The notes: generated by a model from the sequence alone, not told the origin. A stretch of DNA of 33,125 bases from Pseudomonadota bacterium (GCA_029287615.1 JARFQV010000180.1:1-33125), one strand, 5' to 3'; positions 1 through 9,777 are shown, numbered from the stretch's first letter. Numbers and translations: made by a program.

Positions 1-563
1 ACGCAGGTCCAGGGATATGGGCCAGCGGAGAGAAATATCTGCCTCTCGCCAGTAAGCGTTCGGATTCTTGCTGTTCTTTGCCCTCTACTGTTTCCTGTCC
101 CGTAATACACTGAGTTTGCAGGCGAGCGATTTTTCCGGTTGGAATATGTGTGCCGTGAACGTCCGTTTACAGGTTGCCCTTCAACAGATAGTTCTGAACG
201 GCAAGTCTACCCCCCTATACGGACATCCGAGTAATTTACTCAGGTCCAGCCGTTCACGCCTGGTTGCTCATTCGTTGCGTAAAGCGTGCCATTCGCATCG
301 CAACGAATGGCGCGATTCTGAATGCAATTCCAGAGACAGGATGTGGATGTGTGCCCTTAAGCGGACCAGCTATACTGCATTCCCACATTACATCTCCGTT
401 GCAAATGTCTCGACAGTTTTTTCACGGTAATCATGACGGCGGACTTAGCTGTTATCAAGATAACCGCAATCGCCTTTCTTGATGTAACCCGTAAACAAAT
501 GTCGGCTGAATCCTGATGATCCAGCCGACAATCAGTAACTATATATCTGGAAGTTCACTTGAA

Positions 564-593
564 CATGCCTTGCCTGGTTACAGGCAAGGCATG
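564..593. terminator. Perfect 13-bp stem / 4-nt loop hairpin just past the 3' end of the cytochrome gene; possible terminator
   Basis: catgccttgcctg-gtta-caggcaaggcatg; lies about 30 nt downstream of the minus-strand stop at 623. No clear T-tract follows. Confidence 0.45.
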
Positions 594-622
594 AGGGAAT
601 CTCCGGCAAGCGGCGTTAGCTG

Positions 623-1549
623 CTAGGGGGTAACATCCACCGGAATCTTGATCGTCCAGGCACCGCGGATTTGCCCGGGAGAATATCCTAAGGCCTTGTC
701 ATAAGGATATTCAATCCCTATTGCCTCTACGACACCTGGCGCGAGATCGGCGTCATTGCCATGGCACTTCAGGCAGGGCAGGCCACTTACATTTGCCGGT
801 GGCGGCATTGTGATAGAGCGTATGTAACGGAAATAGGTATTGGCAACCCGCACTTTGCCCTTGCCGCCGACCTCTTTGACAAAATCAAATGCTTCGTACT
901 CGTTGGTAATAAAAGGTTGTCCATTTGGTTTGTTCAAAATAGTGCCGTTTTCGTCTGTAACCGCAAACTCTGTTCTTGGCGACCCCTTTGCTGCTAGCGC
1001 CTCGAAGTTCATGAGTTGTGCCAGTTCCCAGTCATCCGGAATATTGCGTGAATTCCTGTTTTTTGTGGTTACGCGCCGTACCAAGTAGCCATATTTTTTG
1101 GATACTTCAGACCCAGCGAGAGGAGCAATATCGGGACACTGCGGGAAAACAGCGGTAAAAATTGCGGGATCAGTAGGATCTATCCCGGTTTCCTGAGCGG
1201 TTTGCTGTATATGCTGGCCGAATAATCTGAACAGGTTTGCAAAATACTCATTGGTAACGCTTCGTCCTTCAGCTATCAGGTCTGCTTCAGTCGGTGGATC
1301 GGTAGGTGGTGTAGCTATACAGTCTGGGTCTTCCGTACAGAAGCCGCAGGCACCTTCGGTCAGGTATTGGTCTTTTTCGGGTGTAGGCTCCTGGTAAGTG
1401 GTACCGTGGCAAAATCCACAGTCCGTAATTACCCCGATAGTATCGGAACATACGTTATTTAGATCATCCAGCATGTTTTGTCTTGCCATGGTGTTGCCGA
1501 CTGAACCCAGCATAAGAGCTGCGCCGGAAAGAAGTAGTATTTTTTTCAT
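623..1549 (-). CDS. Tll0287-like (DUF3365) domain c-type cytochrome, periplasmic
   Basis: Signal peptide MKKILLLSGAALMLGSVGNTMA; CxxCH motifs CGFCH and CLKCH; C-terminal YIRSITMPPPANVSGLPCLKCHG...GYSPGQIRGAWTIKIPV resembles DUF3365. Start placed at the ATG (1549) that follows GGAGG. Confidence 0.75.
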   Translation of the reverse strand: MKKILLLSGAALMLGSVGNTMARQNMLDDLNNVCSDTIGVITDCGFCHGTTYQEPTPEKDQYLTEGACGFCTEDPDCIATPPTDPPTEADLIAEGRSVTNEYFANLFRLFGQHIQQTAQETGIDPTDPAIFTAVFPQCPDIAPLAGSEVSKKYGYLVRRVTTKNRNSRNIPDDWELAQLMNFEALAAKGSPRTEFAVTDENGTILNKPNGQPFITNEYEAFDFVKEVGGKGKVRVANTYFRYIRSITMPPPANVSGLPCLKCHGNDADLAPGVVEAIGIEYPYDKALGYSPGQIRGAWTIKIPVDVTP

Positions 1550-1767
1550 TTTTTCCTCCATTTATCAGGATGCTTCAAGCATTCATAAAGATGTTAAAAA
1601 TTTTGTAAAATAAAGTGTGTGGGTGTCCAGAATAGTCTTGTTTCGAATAAAAGATGCAATTTAGCAGACTCTGCAGGGCCGGCACTTGATATGGATCAAG
1701 AGAGACTGCCAAGTTCTATGAACAACGACCTGGCACCCACCTATTCCATTCAGCCTCTGATCGGTCT

Positions 1768-1902
1768 CTAGGTCGTTTCCGGCCCATTATCAGAACGGAT
1801 ATGTTCTGGTACGGTACGCCATGCACCAGCATGGGATCGGACAACGTGTCGATTACGTCAAGTTCCTTGAGGCGACGCTCGAACCGGATGGCCAAGCACT
1901 CT
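1768..1902 (-). pseudogene. Remnant of IS3-family transposase (orfB / DDE domain)
   Basis: Minus strand reads ECLAIRFERRLKELDVIDTLSDPMLVHGVP, then after a frameshift EHIRSDNGPETT*; matches the IS3 OrfB motif around HGVPEHIRSDNGPE. No flanking complete ORF. Confidence 0.7.
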
Positions 1903-2394
1903 CAGGGGGGCTCATTATTTCAAGCATGTTAGCAATACAGCAGGGGGCGCAATCCCGGTGCATTCGGGTTAAGTCTTTACCGGAAATCAGAAAAGAAATA
2001 TATATGGTTTGGCGAAGGTAAAAAAAGGGCGATGGCAGCCGATGAGCATCTACTCCCTGCAGGTCTGCTTGCAGTACGTACATGTCATTCCTGCAATTTT
2101 CCTGAACGGCAGGAGTAGGCCCGTTTCCGTATACGGACCTTCACATAGCCATGAAAGGTGTGCTGCACGAGTAATTTCACCATCGTGTGAACCTGTCATC
2201 TCTCTAACGCACTGATTCTATTAGAATGTAATCTTCCCATATGCTGATAGCCCGGTTATTTCGCAGCATGAACTCGGGTTGCAAGTGCCTCAAAACCATA
2301 AAGTAAATACAATACCAACACCCGGCTGGAAACCACCGGGGATACAGTTTTCTTTCTCCTCTTTGCCCTCTGCGTTTCAGGCGGCGGTAAGTCT

Positions 2395-3312
2395 ATGATC
2401 AGAATCGGAATCGACCTTGGCGGGACAAAGATAGAGGCACTGGCAATGGATGTGGCTGGTCGGGTACTCGTTCGGCGCCGTATAGCCACACCGGCCGGGG
2501 ACTATCATGCAACGCTACAGGCGATGACCGGTCTGGTCCTGGATCTGGAGAGCGAGATTGGCGAGAAGGCAAAGGTAGGTATCGGGATGCCAGGTGCGCT
2601 TTCGCGCAGGACTGGCAGGGTCAAGAATTCGAACTCCGTTTGTTTGAATGGCAGACCGGTCAAGCAAGACATCGAACAGTACCTGCAGCGCGTGGTCCGC
2701 ATCGCCAATGACGCAGACTGCTTCGCACTCTCGGAGGCGAGCGATGGTGCGGGAGCCGGTGCCGGGACGGTTTTCGGCGTCATTGCCGGCACAGGAACGG
2801 GCGGGGGGATTGTGGTGAATGGCGCCTTGCTGTCCGGTCCCAATGCGATTGCCGGGGAATGGGGCCACAACCCGCTCCCCTGGCCCCGTGAAAGTGAGTC
2901 ACCGGGGCCGGACTGTTATTGTGGCAGGCAGGGGTGTATCGAGACCTGGCTTTCCGGTCCGGGGCTGGCTCGTGATCATGCGCAGGTAACCGGGTACGTC
3001 GCTGATGCGCATGAGATCAGCCGCCAGGCGCTGGAGGGTGATGCCGCGGCAGGGAAAACACTGGCGCGTTATGCAGATAGAATGGCAAGGGCGCTTGCCA
3101 GTGTCATCAATATCCTGGATCCTGATGTGATCGTGCTGGGCGGGGGAATCTCCAATATCAGCGACCTGTACAAAAGCGTACCCGAACGCTGGGATGACTA
3201 CGTTTTTTCCGACTGTGTCGATACCAGGCTGGTGCGCGCCAGGCATGGCGATTCCAGCGGTGTGCATGGTGCTGCCTGGTTGTGGACCGCGGAGTCGCTA
3301 TGGCCGGATTGA
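2395..3312 (+). CDS. ROK family sugar kinase (N-acetylglucosamine kinase/fructokinase-like)
   Basis: N-terminal MIRIGIDLGGTKIEALAMD; CYCGRQGCIETWLSGPG ROK zinc/Cys motif; INILDPDVIVLGGGISN. Confidence 0.9.
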   Translation: MIRIGIDLGGTKIEALAMDVAGRVLVRRRIATPAGDYHATLQAMTGLVLDLESEIGEKAKVGIGMPGALSRRTGRVKNSNSVCLNGRPVKQDIEQYLQRVVRIANDADCFALSEASDGAGAGAGTVFGVIAGTGTGGGIVVNGALLSGPNAIAGEWGHNPLPWPRESESPGPDCYCGRQGCIETWLSGPGLARDHAQVTGYVADAHEISRQALEGDAAAGKTLARYADRMARALASVINILDPDVIVLGGGISNISDLYKSVPERWDDYVFSDCVDTRLVRARHGDSSGVHGAAWLWTAESLWPD

Positions 3313-4211
3313 ACGGCTCCATGTTATGGCGGCTGGCTGTACTGTTCATCCTCACCCCTGCCTTGCCACTGTACGCCGCTGTTAGCGTTCCGGACGATTC
3401 CGGGCACAGAATCCGCCTCTCCGTGCCTGCGAACCGGATTGTCAGTCTGGCCCCGCATGCAACCGAGCTGTTATTTGCCGCCGGGGCGGGGCCGCGGGTA
3501 GTGGGGGTGTCGGAATACAGTGATTACCCGCCCGCTGCCCGTGACCTGCCGCGGGTCAGTGGCGGTGGTGGTGTGGATTTGGAGGCCGTGCTGGCACTGG
3601 AGCCCGATCTGGTGATCGCCTGGGGCAGTGGTAACCCGAATCACCAGGTCGACCGGCTTCGTGCGCTTGGTATACGGGTGTTTCTGTCCGAGCCACGCAC
3701 CATCGATGATATCGCCTGGAGCATTGAACGGCTGGGGGCGCTGGCCGGAACCGGGGTGTATGCTGCAGAGGCGGCGACGGTTTTCAGGACCAGGGCCGAT
3801 GCCCTGCAGAAGCAGTACGCAGCGCTCCCGCCGGTCTCCGTGTTTTATGAAGTCTGGCCACAGCCACTACTGACCATCAACGAAGACCACCTGATCAGCA
3901 AGGTGATCCGTTTGTGTGGCGGCAGGAATATATTCGATGGACTGCCCACCCTGACGCCACAGGTCGATATCGAGGCGGTGCTGGTCCTGGATCCGGAAGT
4001 GATCATCGCCGCTTCGGACGATGGTGAGTTACCCGGATGGCTGGAACAATGGAGCAAATGGCCTGCGCTCACCGCAGTGCGCAACCGGAATATCCGTGCC
4101 ATTCACGCAGACCTGATTGTCCGTCATACACCACGGGTACTGGATGGTGCGGAACAGTTATGCAATTACCTCGAGCAGGTCAGGCGCCAGGGGAGTGAAA
4201 TCAAGCCGTAG
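3300..4211 (+). CDS. btuF: Cobalamin/corrinoid ABC transporter periplasmic binding protein
   Basis: RIVSLAPHATELLFAAGAGPRVVGVSEYSDYPPAA...PRVSGGGGVDLEAVLALEPDLVIAW; overlaps the ROK gene by 13 nt. Start uncertain (3282 GTG or 3300 ATG). Confidence 0.88.
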   Translation: MAGLNGSMLWRLAVLFILTPALPLYAAVSVPDDSGHRIRLSVPANRIVSLAPHATELLFAAGAGPRVVGVSEYSDYPPAARDLPRVSGGGGVDLEAVLALEPDLVIAWGSGNPNHQVDRLRALGIRVFLSEPRTIDDIAWSIERLGALAGTGVYAAEAATVFRTRADALQKQYAALPPVSVFYEVWPQPLLTINEDHLISKVIRLCGGRNIFDGLPTLTPQVDIEAVLVLDPEVIIAASDDGELPGWLEQWSKWPALTAVRNRNIRAIHADLIVRHTPRVLDGAEQLCNYLEQVRRQGSEIKP

Positions 4212-4229
4212 TCGTGTTATGTCCCGACG

Positions 4230-4607
4230 CTATTGCATCTCGGGTGCCACGGGCATCAGGGGGTTGCATTTTTTGATGATCACCTTTCCCTGAAGCATAT
4301 TTCCCTTGGAATACTCGTTGAAATGACAGCTGTTCGTGGCCGGGTCATAGTTCTCGATCCACAGGTTATCGTCCTTCCAGGTGGCTCCCATGTGATACTG
4401 GCCTTCCGGAACGGTAATGGACATGATGCCGCCCCAGCGTTTCACGAAAACCTGCTGGAAATGAAAATAGTAAGCTGTCCAGGCAATGAATAGCAGGATC
4501 GCCGCAATCGGAAGACCCAGCTTCAGGTTTTCCATTTTTACGCCAATGATGCCTATGACAGCGACAACCAGGAAGATAATCAATGTCCAGTACAGATAGG
4601 TAATCAT
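4230..4607 (-). CDS. Conserved hypothetical membrane protein
   Basis: Two N-terminal hydrophobic segments (YLYWTLIIFLVVAVIGIIGV, LPIAAILLFIAWTAYYF); intact ORF in a plausible gene gap. Confidence 0.6.
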   Translation of the reverse strand: MITYLYWTLIIFLVVAVIGIIGVKMENLKLGLPIAAILLFIAWTAYYFHFQQVFVKRWGGIMSITVPEGQYHMGATWKDDNLWIENYDPATNSCHFNEYSKGNMLQGKVIIKKCNPLMPVAPEMQ

Positions 4608-4856
4608 CTCAAGACTCCGTATCGGTGGGTTGGTTCCTGCTCATTATACTGGCTATTCCCCGGATGAGCTTCCTGCCTGCTGGTCCGGGGTGTGCTGAGC
4701 TGGATAGCTATAATCAGTACGCAGGTATAGCCGGCGCTGGATCACGCGCACGGAGGCTGGATGTGCGGGAAGAAGCTGGATATGATTATGGCTGCAGGTA
4801 TGGCAGGGGGAACGAATGCTTTACATAATGAACCAGTCACCCCGGAGGTAGAACCG

Positions 4857-5240
4857 ATGTCATCCCGTGATAAACAGTCCGGTGAGTCCAGGCTGGACAG
4901 GGTCGTTGCCGACGCGCAGCGAAATCGCGAGGAACGGGAACGCTCCTACCGGGAGCGTGCCCTCAAGATGTATCCGTGGATCTGCGGGCGCTGCATGCGG
5001 GAGTTCAGTCTCGAAAATCTCCATGAACTCACGGTGCATCACCGGGACCACAATCATGACAACAACCCGCCGGATGGCAGCAACTGGGAGCTGTTATGCC
5101 TGTATTGTCATGACAATGAACATTCTCGCTATCTGGATAGCACTGGTTCCGCATCTCCCGATCAGGATGTGGATGCCAGTGGCACAGCTACCCATAATCC
5201 GTTCGCAGATCTCAGGGAAAGAATGAAGGATGGCAAGTAA
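4857..5240 (+). CDS. yajD: YajD-like HNH nuclease family protein
   Basis: YPWICGRCMREFSLENLHELTVHHRDHNHDNNPPDGSNWELLCLYCHDNEHSRY; ATG at 4857 preceded by GGAGGT. Confidence 0.85.
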   Translation: MSSRDKQSGESRLDRVVADAQRNREERERSYRERALKMYPWICGRCMREFSLENLHELTVHHRDHNHDNNPPDGSNWELLCLYCHDNEHSRYLDSTGSASPDQDVDASGTATHNPFADLRERMKDGK

Positions 5241-5340
5241 GGCCTGTCATTCCACGAGTCCTGGCTCCAGGGGCAGGAAACCTTCCCATATCCCGGTTGC
5301 CGGAGACAATGCATTTTCAGCAAGCGGTGAGGGGGGCTAT

Positions 5341-5907
5341 GTGCGTAAGCTGCTTAACCGTACTGCCTGGTTCCTGCTGTGTGTGCCCTTGCTTGTTAAC
5401 TCCGGTGAGGTAGTGCGGAAAAAAAATCCCGACACCGGCCTGCTTTCGTGGAAGGTGAAGGAATCAGGCTTGAGCATCGAGTTTATACAGGTTTTGCCGG
5501 ATTACGTCGCAGCCGTGTACGGATCACGTGATATTCCCCCGGCAGTACTGGAGAGTATGGCAGGCTATTGTGTATTCGGAACCATCCTGAAAAACGAATC
5601 GGCTCAGGAGCTCACATACAGAATGGCCGACTGGCGTTATGTGACCCGAGATGGCAGCGAGCATCGGATAAAGACAAAGACGGAATGGGTGGCGGAATGG
5701 AAGGGTCGGGGCGTGAGTTACCGGTGGTCGCTGCTGCCGGATGATCAGGTCTTCGAGCCAGGTGACTGGAGTCAGGGTTTTATTACCTTCCGTCTTCCAC
5801 CAGACAGTGTTTTCGATCTGAAATTCAGTTGGAGGTATCAGGGTGAGGAACACACCGGAACGATCAGGGATATGCGCTGTGCACCTGCAAGGCCGCCGGG
5901 TGAATGA
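5341..5907 (+). CDS. Hypothetical secreted protein
   Basis: GTG start gives a signal-peptide-like N-terminus VRKLLNRTAWFLLCVPLLVNSGE; overlaps the following TlpA-like gene by 8 nt. Confidence 0.6.
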   Translation: MRKLLNRTAWFLLCVPLLVNSGEVVRKKNPDTGLLSWKVKESGLSIEFIQVLPDYVAAVYGSRDIPPAVLESMAGYCVFGTILKNESAQELTYRMADWRYVTRDGSEHRIKTKTEWVAEWKGRGVSYRWSLLPDDQVFEPGDWSQGFITFRLPPDSVFDLKFSWRYQGEEHTGTIRDMRCAPARPPGE

Positions 5908-6448
5908 CAGGGCTGCACGGGTAATAGCGATTCTGTGGCTGCTCTTGTTAGCGGGGGTGGTCTTTGCGCAACCAGCCGAGCCGGAACTCGGGCATCAGCT
6001 GAATCCGGTAAAGGAACCGGTTCCGGCGCCCGACTTCACGCTCAGGGACATGGATGACAGGGCATACTCGATCCGGGACCTCCGGGGTAGTGTCGTGATG
6101 CTGAATTTCTGGGCGACCTGGTGTCCACCCTGTCGTCACGAAATGCCATCGCTGGAGGCGCTCTACCGGAAGTTCAGTGGCGAGGCCTTCACGGTGATCG
6201 GCATCAATGAATGGGAGGACCCTGACCTGGTTTTTGCCTATATGGGAGACTTGAGCGTCTTTCCGACTTTCCCGATCGTGTATGACCGCGATGGAGACGT
6301 ATCGGTTGCCTACGGAGTCAAGGGTCTGCCGACCACTTACCTGCTGAATCGAAATGGCGATATTGTGTACCGGGCGGTGGGTGGCAGGAATTTTGACCAC
6401 CCGGAGGTGGAGAAAACCATCCGTGCCTTGCTGGAAGAGAGGAACTAG
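5900..6448 (+). CDS. TlpA-like thioredoxin-fold disulfide reductase
   Basis: Signal anchor then FTLRDMDDRAYSIRDLRGSVVMLNFWATWCPPCRHEMPSLEALY (WCPPC active site) and GLPTTYLLNRNGDIV. Confidence 0.88.
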   Translation: MNDRAARVIAILWLLLLAGVVFAQPAEPELGHQLNPVKEPVPAPDFTLRDMDDRAYSIRDLRGSVVMLNFWATWCPPCRHEMPSLEALYRKFSGEAFTVIGINEWEDPDLVFAYMGDLSVFPTFPIVYDRDGDVSVAYGVKGLPTTYLLNRNGDIVYRAVGGRNFDHPEVEKTIRALLEERN

Positions 6449-6527
6449 CCCGTTTACCGGCGGCGATGGCCGGGAGCCCAGGGGATCAACACCTGAAAGG
6501 GATACCGGAGCGGAATCAGCCCGGCGG

Positions 6528-7070
6528 TTAGTGGCGTTCCCAAAGAACATCTTTCCTCCCGGCCCGCTTGTTGATGCATCGTGCCATCACGAAAAGCAGA
6601 TCGGACAGCCTGTTCAGGTACCGGAGCGTCACTCCATTGATACTTTCCGACTTGTTCAGGGTAATGAGGCGGCGTTCCGCTCGCCGGCACAGGGCCCTGG
6701 CAGCATGACAGGCAGCCGCCGCCGGTGTGCCACCCGGCAGGATAAATTCCCGGAGCGGGCTGAGTTCTGCATTCAGCGTGTCGAGAATGGTCTCCAGGCG
6801 CGCGACCCGCTCGTCGGCAATCAGGTTCGTACCGGGCAGGGAGAGCTCCCCGCCGATATCGAACAGGCTGTGCTGGATGAGGATCAGATCCCCTGCAATC
6901 GTATCGGGCAGGTCGTGAGCCACCAACTGGCCGAGTGCGCAGTTGAGCTCATCGACGGTGCCGATCGCCTCGATGCGCGCATGGTCCTTGTCGACGCGTA
7001 CCCCGTCTCCCAGCCCGGTGGTGCCCTGGTCGCCGGTGCGAGTATAGATTTTTGTCAGACGATTTCCCAT
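6528..7070 (-). CDS. PduO-type cob(I)alamin adenosyltransferase
   Basis: MGNRLTKIYTRTGDQGTTGLGDG...KDHARIEAIGTVDELNCALG...FILPGGTPAAAACHAARALCRRAER. Confidence 0.95.
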   Translation of the reverse strand: MGNRLTKIYTRTGDQGTTGLGDGVRVDKDHARIEAIGTVDELNCALGQLVAHDLPDTIAGDLILIQHSLFDIGGELSLPGTNLIADERVARLETILDTLNAELSPLREFILPGGTPAAAACHAARALCRRAERRLITLNKSESINGVTLRYLNRLSDLLFVMARCINKRAGRKDVLWERH

Positions 7071-7154
7071 TTTGATGTGATCTTCAAGTTTTGTGGTTGT
7101 ATCCGGCAGCTGGCATGCGGCTGCCTTCCATGTCGCAATTGTTGCGCCTGCGGG

Positions 7155-7967
7155 TTAACTGTCCACCAGTCTGAATTCAACCGGCAGGATCATGTCCATG
7201 GCACGCCCGCCCAGCAAGGTTCGTGATGCACCGATGGTGCGAATCTTCCCGGCACTCAGCAGGGCGGCCTTGTCCAGAACCGTGTAACCCGAGCTTTCCA
7301 GTATACGGATATCCCCGACGACACCATTGGCCTGTATGCGGATGCCAAGCGTCAGTTTGCCTTGCCATCCATTACGGCGTGCTCGTCGCGGATAGCTGAA
7401 ATGTCTCTGGAATGCCAGATGCAGTGTCTGTGCAATCCGCTGCCTCGATGCAGCGCTTTCATCCGCGCTGTTGCGGGTACGATCCGTTCCCGCAGTAGAC
7501 CCGGTTCCGATTGTGCTGTTCTTATCCACAGCGTGGCGTATCGGAGGGGCCGGTGTCAATCGGTCTGTTGCCGACGCGGCCGTTGGCCTGGGTGGTTCGA
7601 TAGCCCGTGTGACGGCGGGACTTGCAGGTTCCGGCCTGCCTGTGACCGGTGGTTCCGGTTTTGGCTCATCGGTAAGCGGACTTTCCCCGTTATCCTGTTC
7701 AGGGGCGTTTTCCGTGCTTTCGTGAATATCCGTACTTTCGGCCTTCGACGCAGATGGCTGGTGATAATTGAGCGAGATGGCGATGGGTGACCGGATCCCC
7801 GGGCCGGGAACTGAGCTGTGATCTTCCCATAACTGGACAAGCAGGACATGCATGGCAATGGATCCGGCGACAAACCATCCCAGCCGGGGAAGGCGATATC
7901 TCGTGATCAGAAGACCTGATTCCCCGGGCAACTCCGGTTTAACGCGAGTTGAAATGAAGGCTGACAA
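7155..7967 (-). CDS. TonB family energy-transducing protein, adjacent to BtuB
   Basis: N-terminal TM, Pro-rich linker, C-terminal HFSYPRRARRNGWQGKLTLGIRIQANGVVGDIRILESSGYTVLDKAAL; overlaps the btuB 3' end by 29 nt. Confidence 0.88.
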   Translation of the reverse strand: MSAFISTRVKPELPGESGLLITRYRLPRLGWFVAGSIAMHVLLVQLWEDHSSVPGPGIRSPIAISLNYHQPSASKAESTDIHESTENAPEQDNGESPLTDEPKPEPPVTGRPEPASPAVTRAIEPPRPTAASATDRLTPAPPIRHAVDKNSTIGTGSTAGTDRTRNSADESAASRQRIAQTLHLAFQRHFSYPRRARRNGWQGKLTLGIRIQANGVVGDIRILESSGYTVLDKAALLSAGKIRTIGASRTLLGGRAMDMILPVEFRLVDS

Positions 7968-9777
7968 ACAGGCTTCTCCTGGGCATGTTGTAGGTGTCTA
8001 CTGTCTGGTAGCGGGTATCCAGCACATTTTCAAGCCGTGCGCGTATGAGCCACTGTCTGGCAAACCGGTATTCCGCGCGCAGATCGAGCAGGCTGTAACT
8101 TCCGACGCGTATCAGGTTCTCCCGGTCATCGAACCGCCGGCTTTGCGCCAGCAGGGTCCCCCCGACACCGAACTTGCCGATATCACGATCGATATCAATC
8201 TGCAATGTGCGCCTCGCCCGCCGCGGTAGCCACTTGTTATTGGTATCGTTGCGGGGGACGATCATGTCACCGGAGAAGCGTGCCTGCCAGCCCAGGATGC
8301 GGGTGTCGATCGTGGCTTCAAGGCCGTCGATCTCTGCATTTTCGACATTCTCGGGGACGAAGGTAGTGTTGCTGAATATGATCAGGTCATCTATCTTGGT
8401 GTGGTACGCATTCAGATTCCAGCTGCCCCAGGAGTGGTTGCCGTTGATGCCCGCTTCGTATGTCCTGGACTTCTCCGGGTCAAGGTCCGGATTGCCAAAA
8501 CCCGGGAAATAAAGGTCGTTGAAGGTTGGTGCCCTGAAAGCGGTACCGTATGAGACGTTGAGGTTCACCGAACCCGAGAGCCGGTAACCCCAGGCGATAT
8601 TGCCGGTAGTCTCATGACCGAACTGTTCGTCCTTGAGTGGACGGATTCTTGCCATCACTGTATTCCTGCCAAACACGCCGCGATACTGGGCAAAGGCCGC
8701 TGCGGTATAGCGCGATGTCTCCTCGTAGGAGAAATTGCTTTCCACATGATCGTCGTGATAGTCAACGCCCGTGGTGATGGTATGTTCGTCGGAAGGGTAG
8801 AAATCGTTTTGCCACGAGGCCGAATAGCGCTCGGTATCAAACCGGTTCCTGATCTGGCTGTTGCCGGAGCGGAAACTGGTCCGGTAATCCTTGCTCATCC
8901 CTGCGCTGAATTGCATGTCCCAGGATTCGAGTGGCGTGGTCTTCAGGGTCGCGCCGAGCGCACTTTCCTTGAAATCATCCTCGTTGGCGCCATCCGAGTC
9001 GTACTGTGTGTTTCCCACGGCACGCAGCAGACTGAAATCGATGCTGGTCTCCTCGCTGAAACGGTGCCCGTAACGTGCGCTGATGGAATTGTTATGATAA
9101 CCGTCATTGTCCGGTTCATCGATCCTTTGCTCGAACGGGGAGCCGGCAAACTGGACAACCGGTTCGCGTGCATCGAAGCCGTTGGTCTGGAAACGGGACA
9201 GCTTCAGGGAATACCAGTCGTTCCCGGTGGATCCTGATACATCTGCCGCGGCCTCGTAAGTGCCATAGCGGCCGCCACCGGCACTGAAGCCGTAGCGCAT
9301 GGGACCTTCCCCCTTTTTCGTGAAAATCTGGATAACGCCACCAATGGCGTCCGAGCCATAGAGTGCGGAGTTCGGACCACGGACCACCTCGATTCTCTCA
9401 ATCTGGGACAGGGGAAGAAATTCCCAGGATACCGTGCCGGTGGTTGCCGACCCCATCCGCACGCCATCGACCAGTACAGTGACATTCCCCGAGTTGGTAC
9501 CCCGCATGAACACGGATGTCAGTTTCCCGTAACCACCCTGGTTGGTAACATCGACTCCGGTAACACCCCTCAGTACCTCACCAACCGAATTGGCCTGACT
9601 GCGTTCTATTTCATCACGGGTAATGACCGTGACAGAAGACAGTGTTTCATCAGCGCTCAGCGGAAAGCGGGTGGCTGTCACCACGACCGGATCGGTTCTG
9701 TTCCGGGCATGGCCCGCAAGGCTGGTCAGACAACCGGCAAGTATGCACGAAACGGCAATTGCCATACGGGTTTCCAT
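7939..9777 (-). CDS. btuB: TonB-dependent vitamin B12 receptor
   Basis: DPVVVTATRFPLSADETLSSVTVITRDEIERSQANSVGEVLRGVTGVDV (TonB box/plug), IERIEVVRGPNSALYGSDAIGGVIQIFTKK, C-terminal beta barrel ending in F; cobalamin riboswitch upstream. Confidence 0.93.
   Translation of the reverse strand: METRMAIAVSCILAGCLTSLAGHARNRTDPVVVTATRFPLSADETLSSVTVITRDEIERSQANSVGEVLRGVTGVDVTNQGGYGKLTSVFMRGTNSGNVTVLVDGVRMGSATTGTVSWEFLPLSQIERIEVVRGPNSALYGSDAIGGVIQIFTKKGEGPMRYGFSAGGGRYGTYEAAADVSGSTGNDWYSLKLSRFQTNGFDAREPVVQFAGSPFEQRIDEPDNDGYHNNSISARYGHRFSEETSIDFSLLRAVGNTQYDSDGANEDDFKESALGATLKTTPLESWDMQFSAGMSKDYRTSFRSGNSQIRNRFDTERYSASWQNDFYPSDEHTITTGVDYHDDHVESNFSYEETSRYTAAAFAQYRGVFGRNTVMARIRPLKDEQFGHETTGNIAWGYRLSGSVNLNVSYGTAFRAPTFNDLYFPGFGNPDLDPEKSRTYEAGINGNHSWGSWNLNAYHTKIDDLIIFSNTTFVPENVENAEIDGLEATIDTRILGWQARFSGDMIVPRNDTNNKWLPRRARRTLQIDIDRDIGKFGVGGTLLAQSRRFDDRENLIRVGSYSLLDLRAEYRFARQWLIRARLENVLDTRYQTVDTYNMPRRSLFVSLHFNSR

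Noticed and set aside
68-430. 120-aa plus-strand ORF near the window start
   Set aside because: No recognisable domain, no good ribosome-binding site, and translation looks like random non-coding sequence.
6354-7226. 290-aa plus-strand ORF over the adenosyltransferase region
   Set aside because: Overlaps the recognised TlpA-like gene end and is antisense to the adenosyltransferase gene; no family resemblance.
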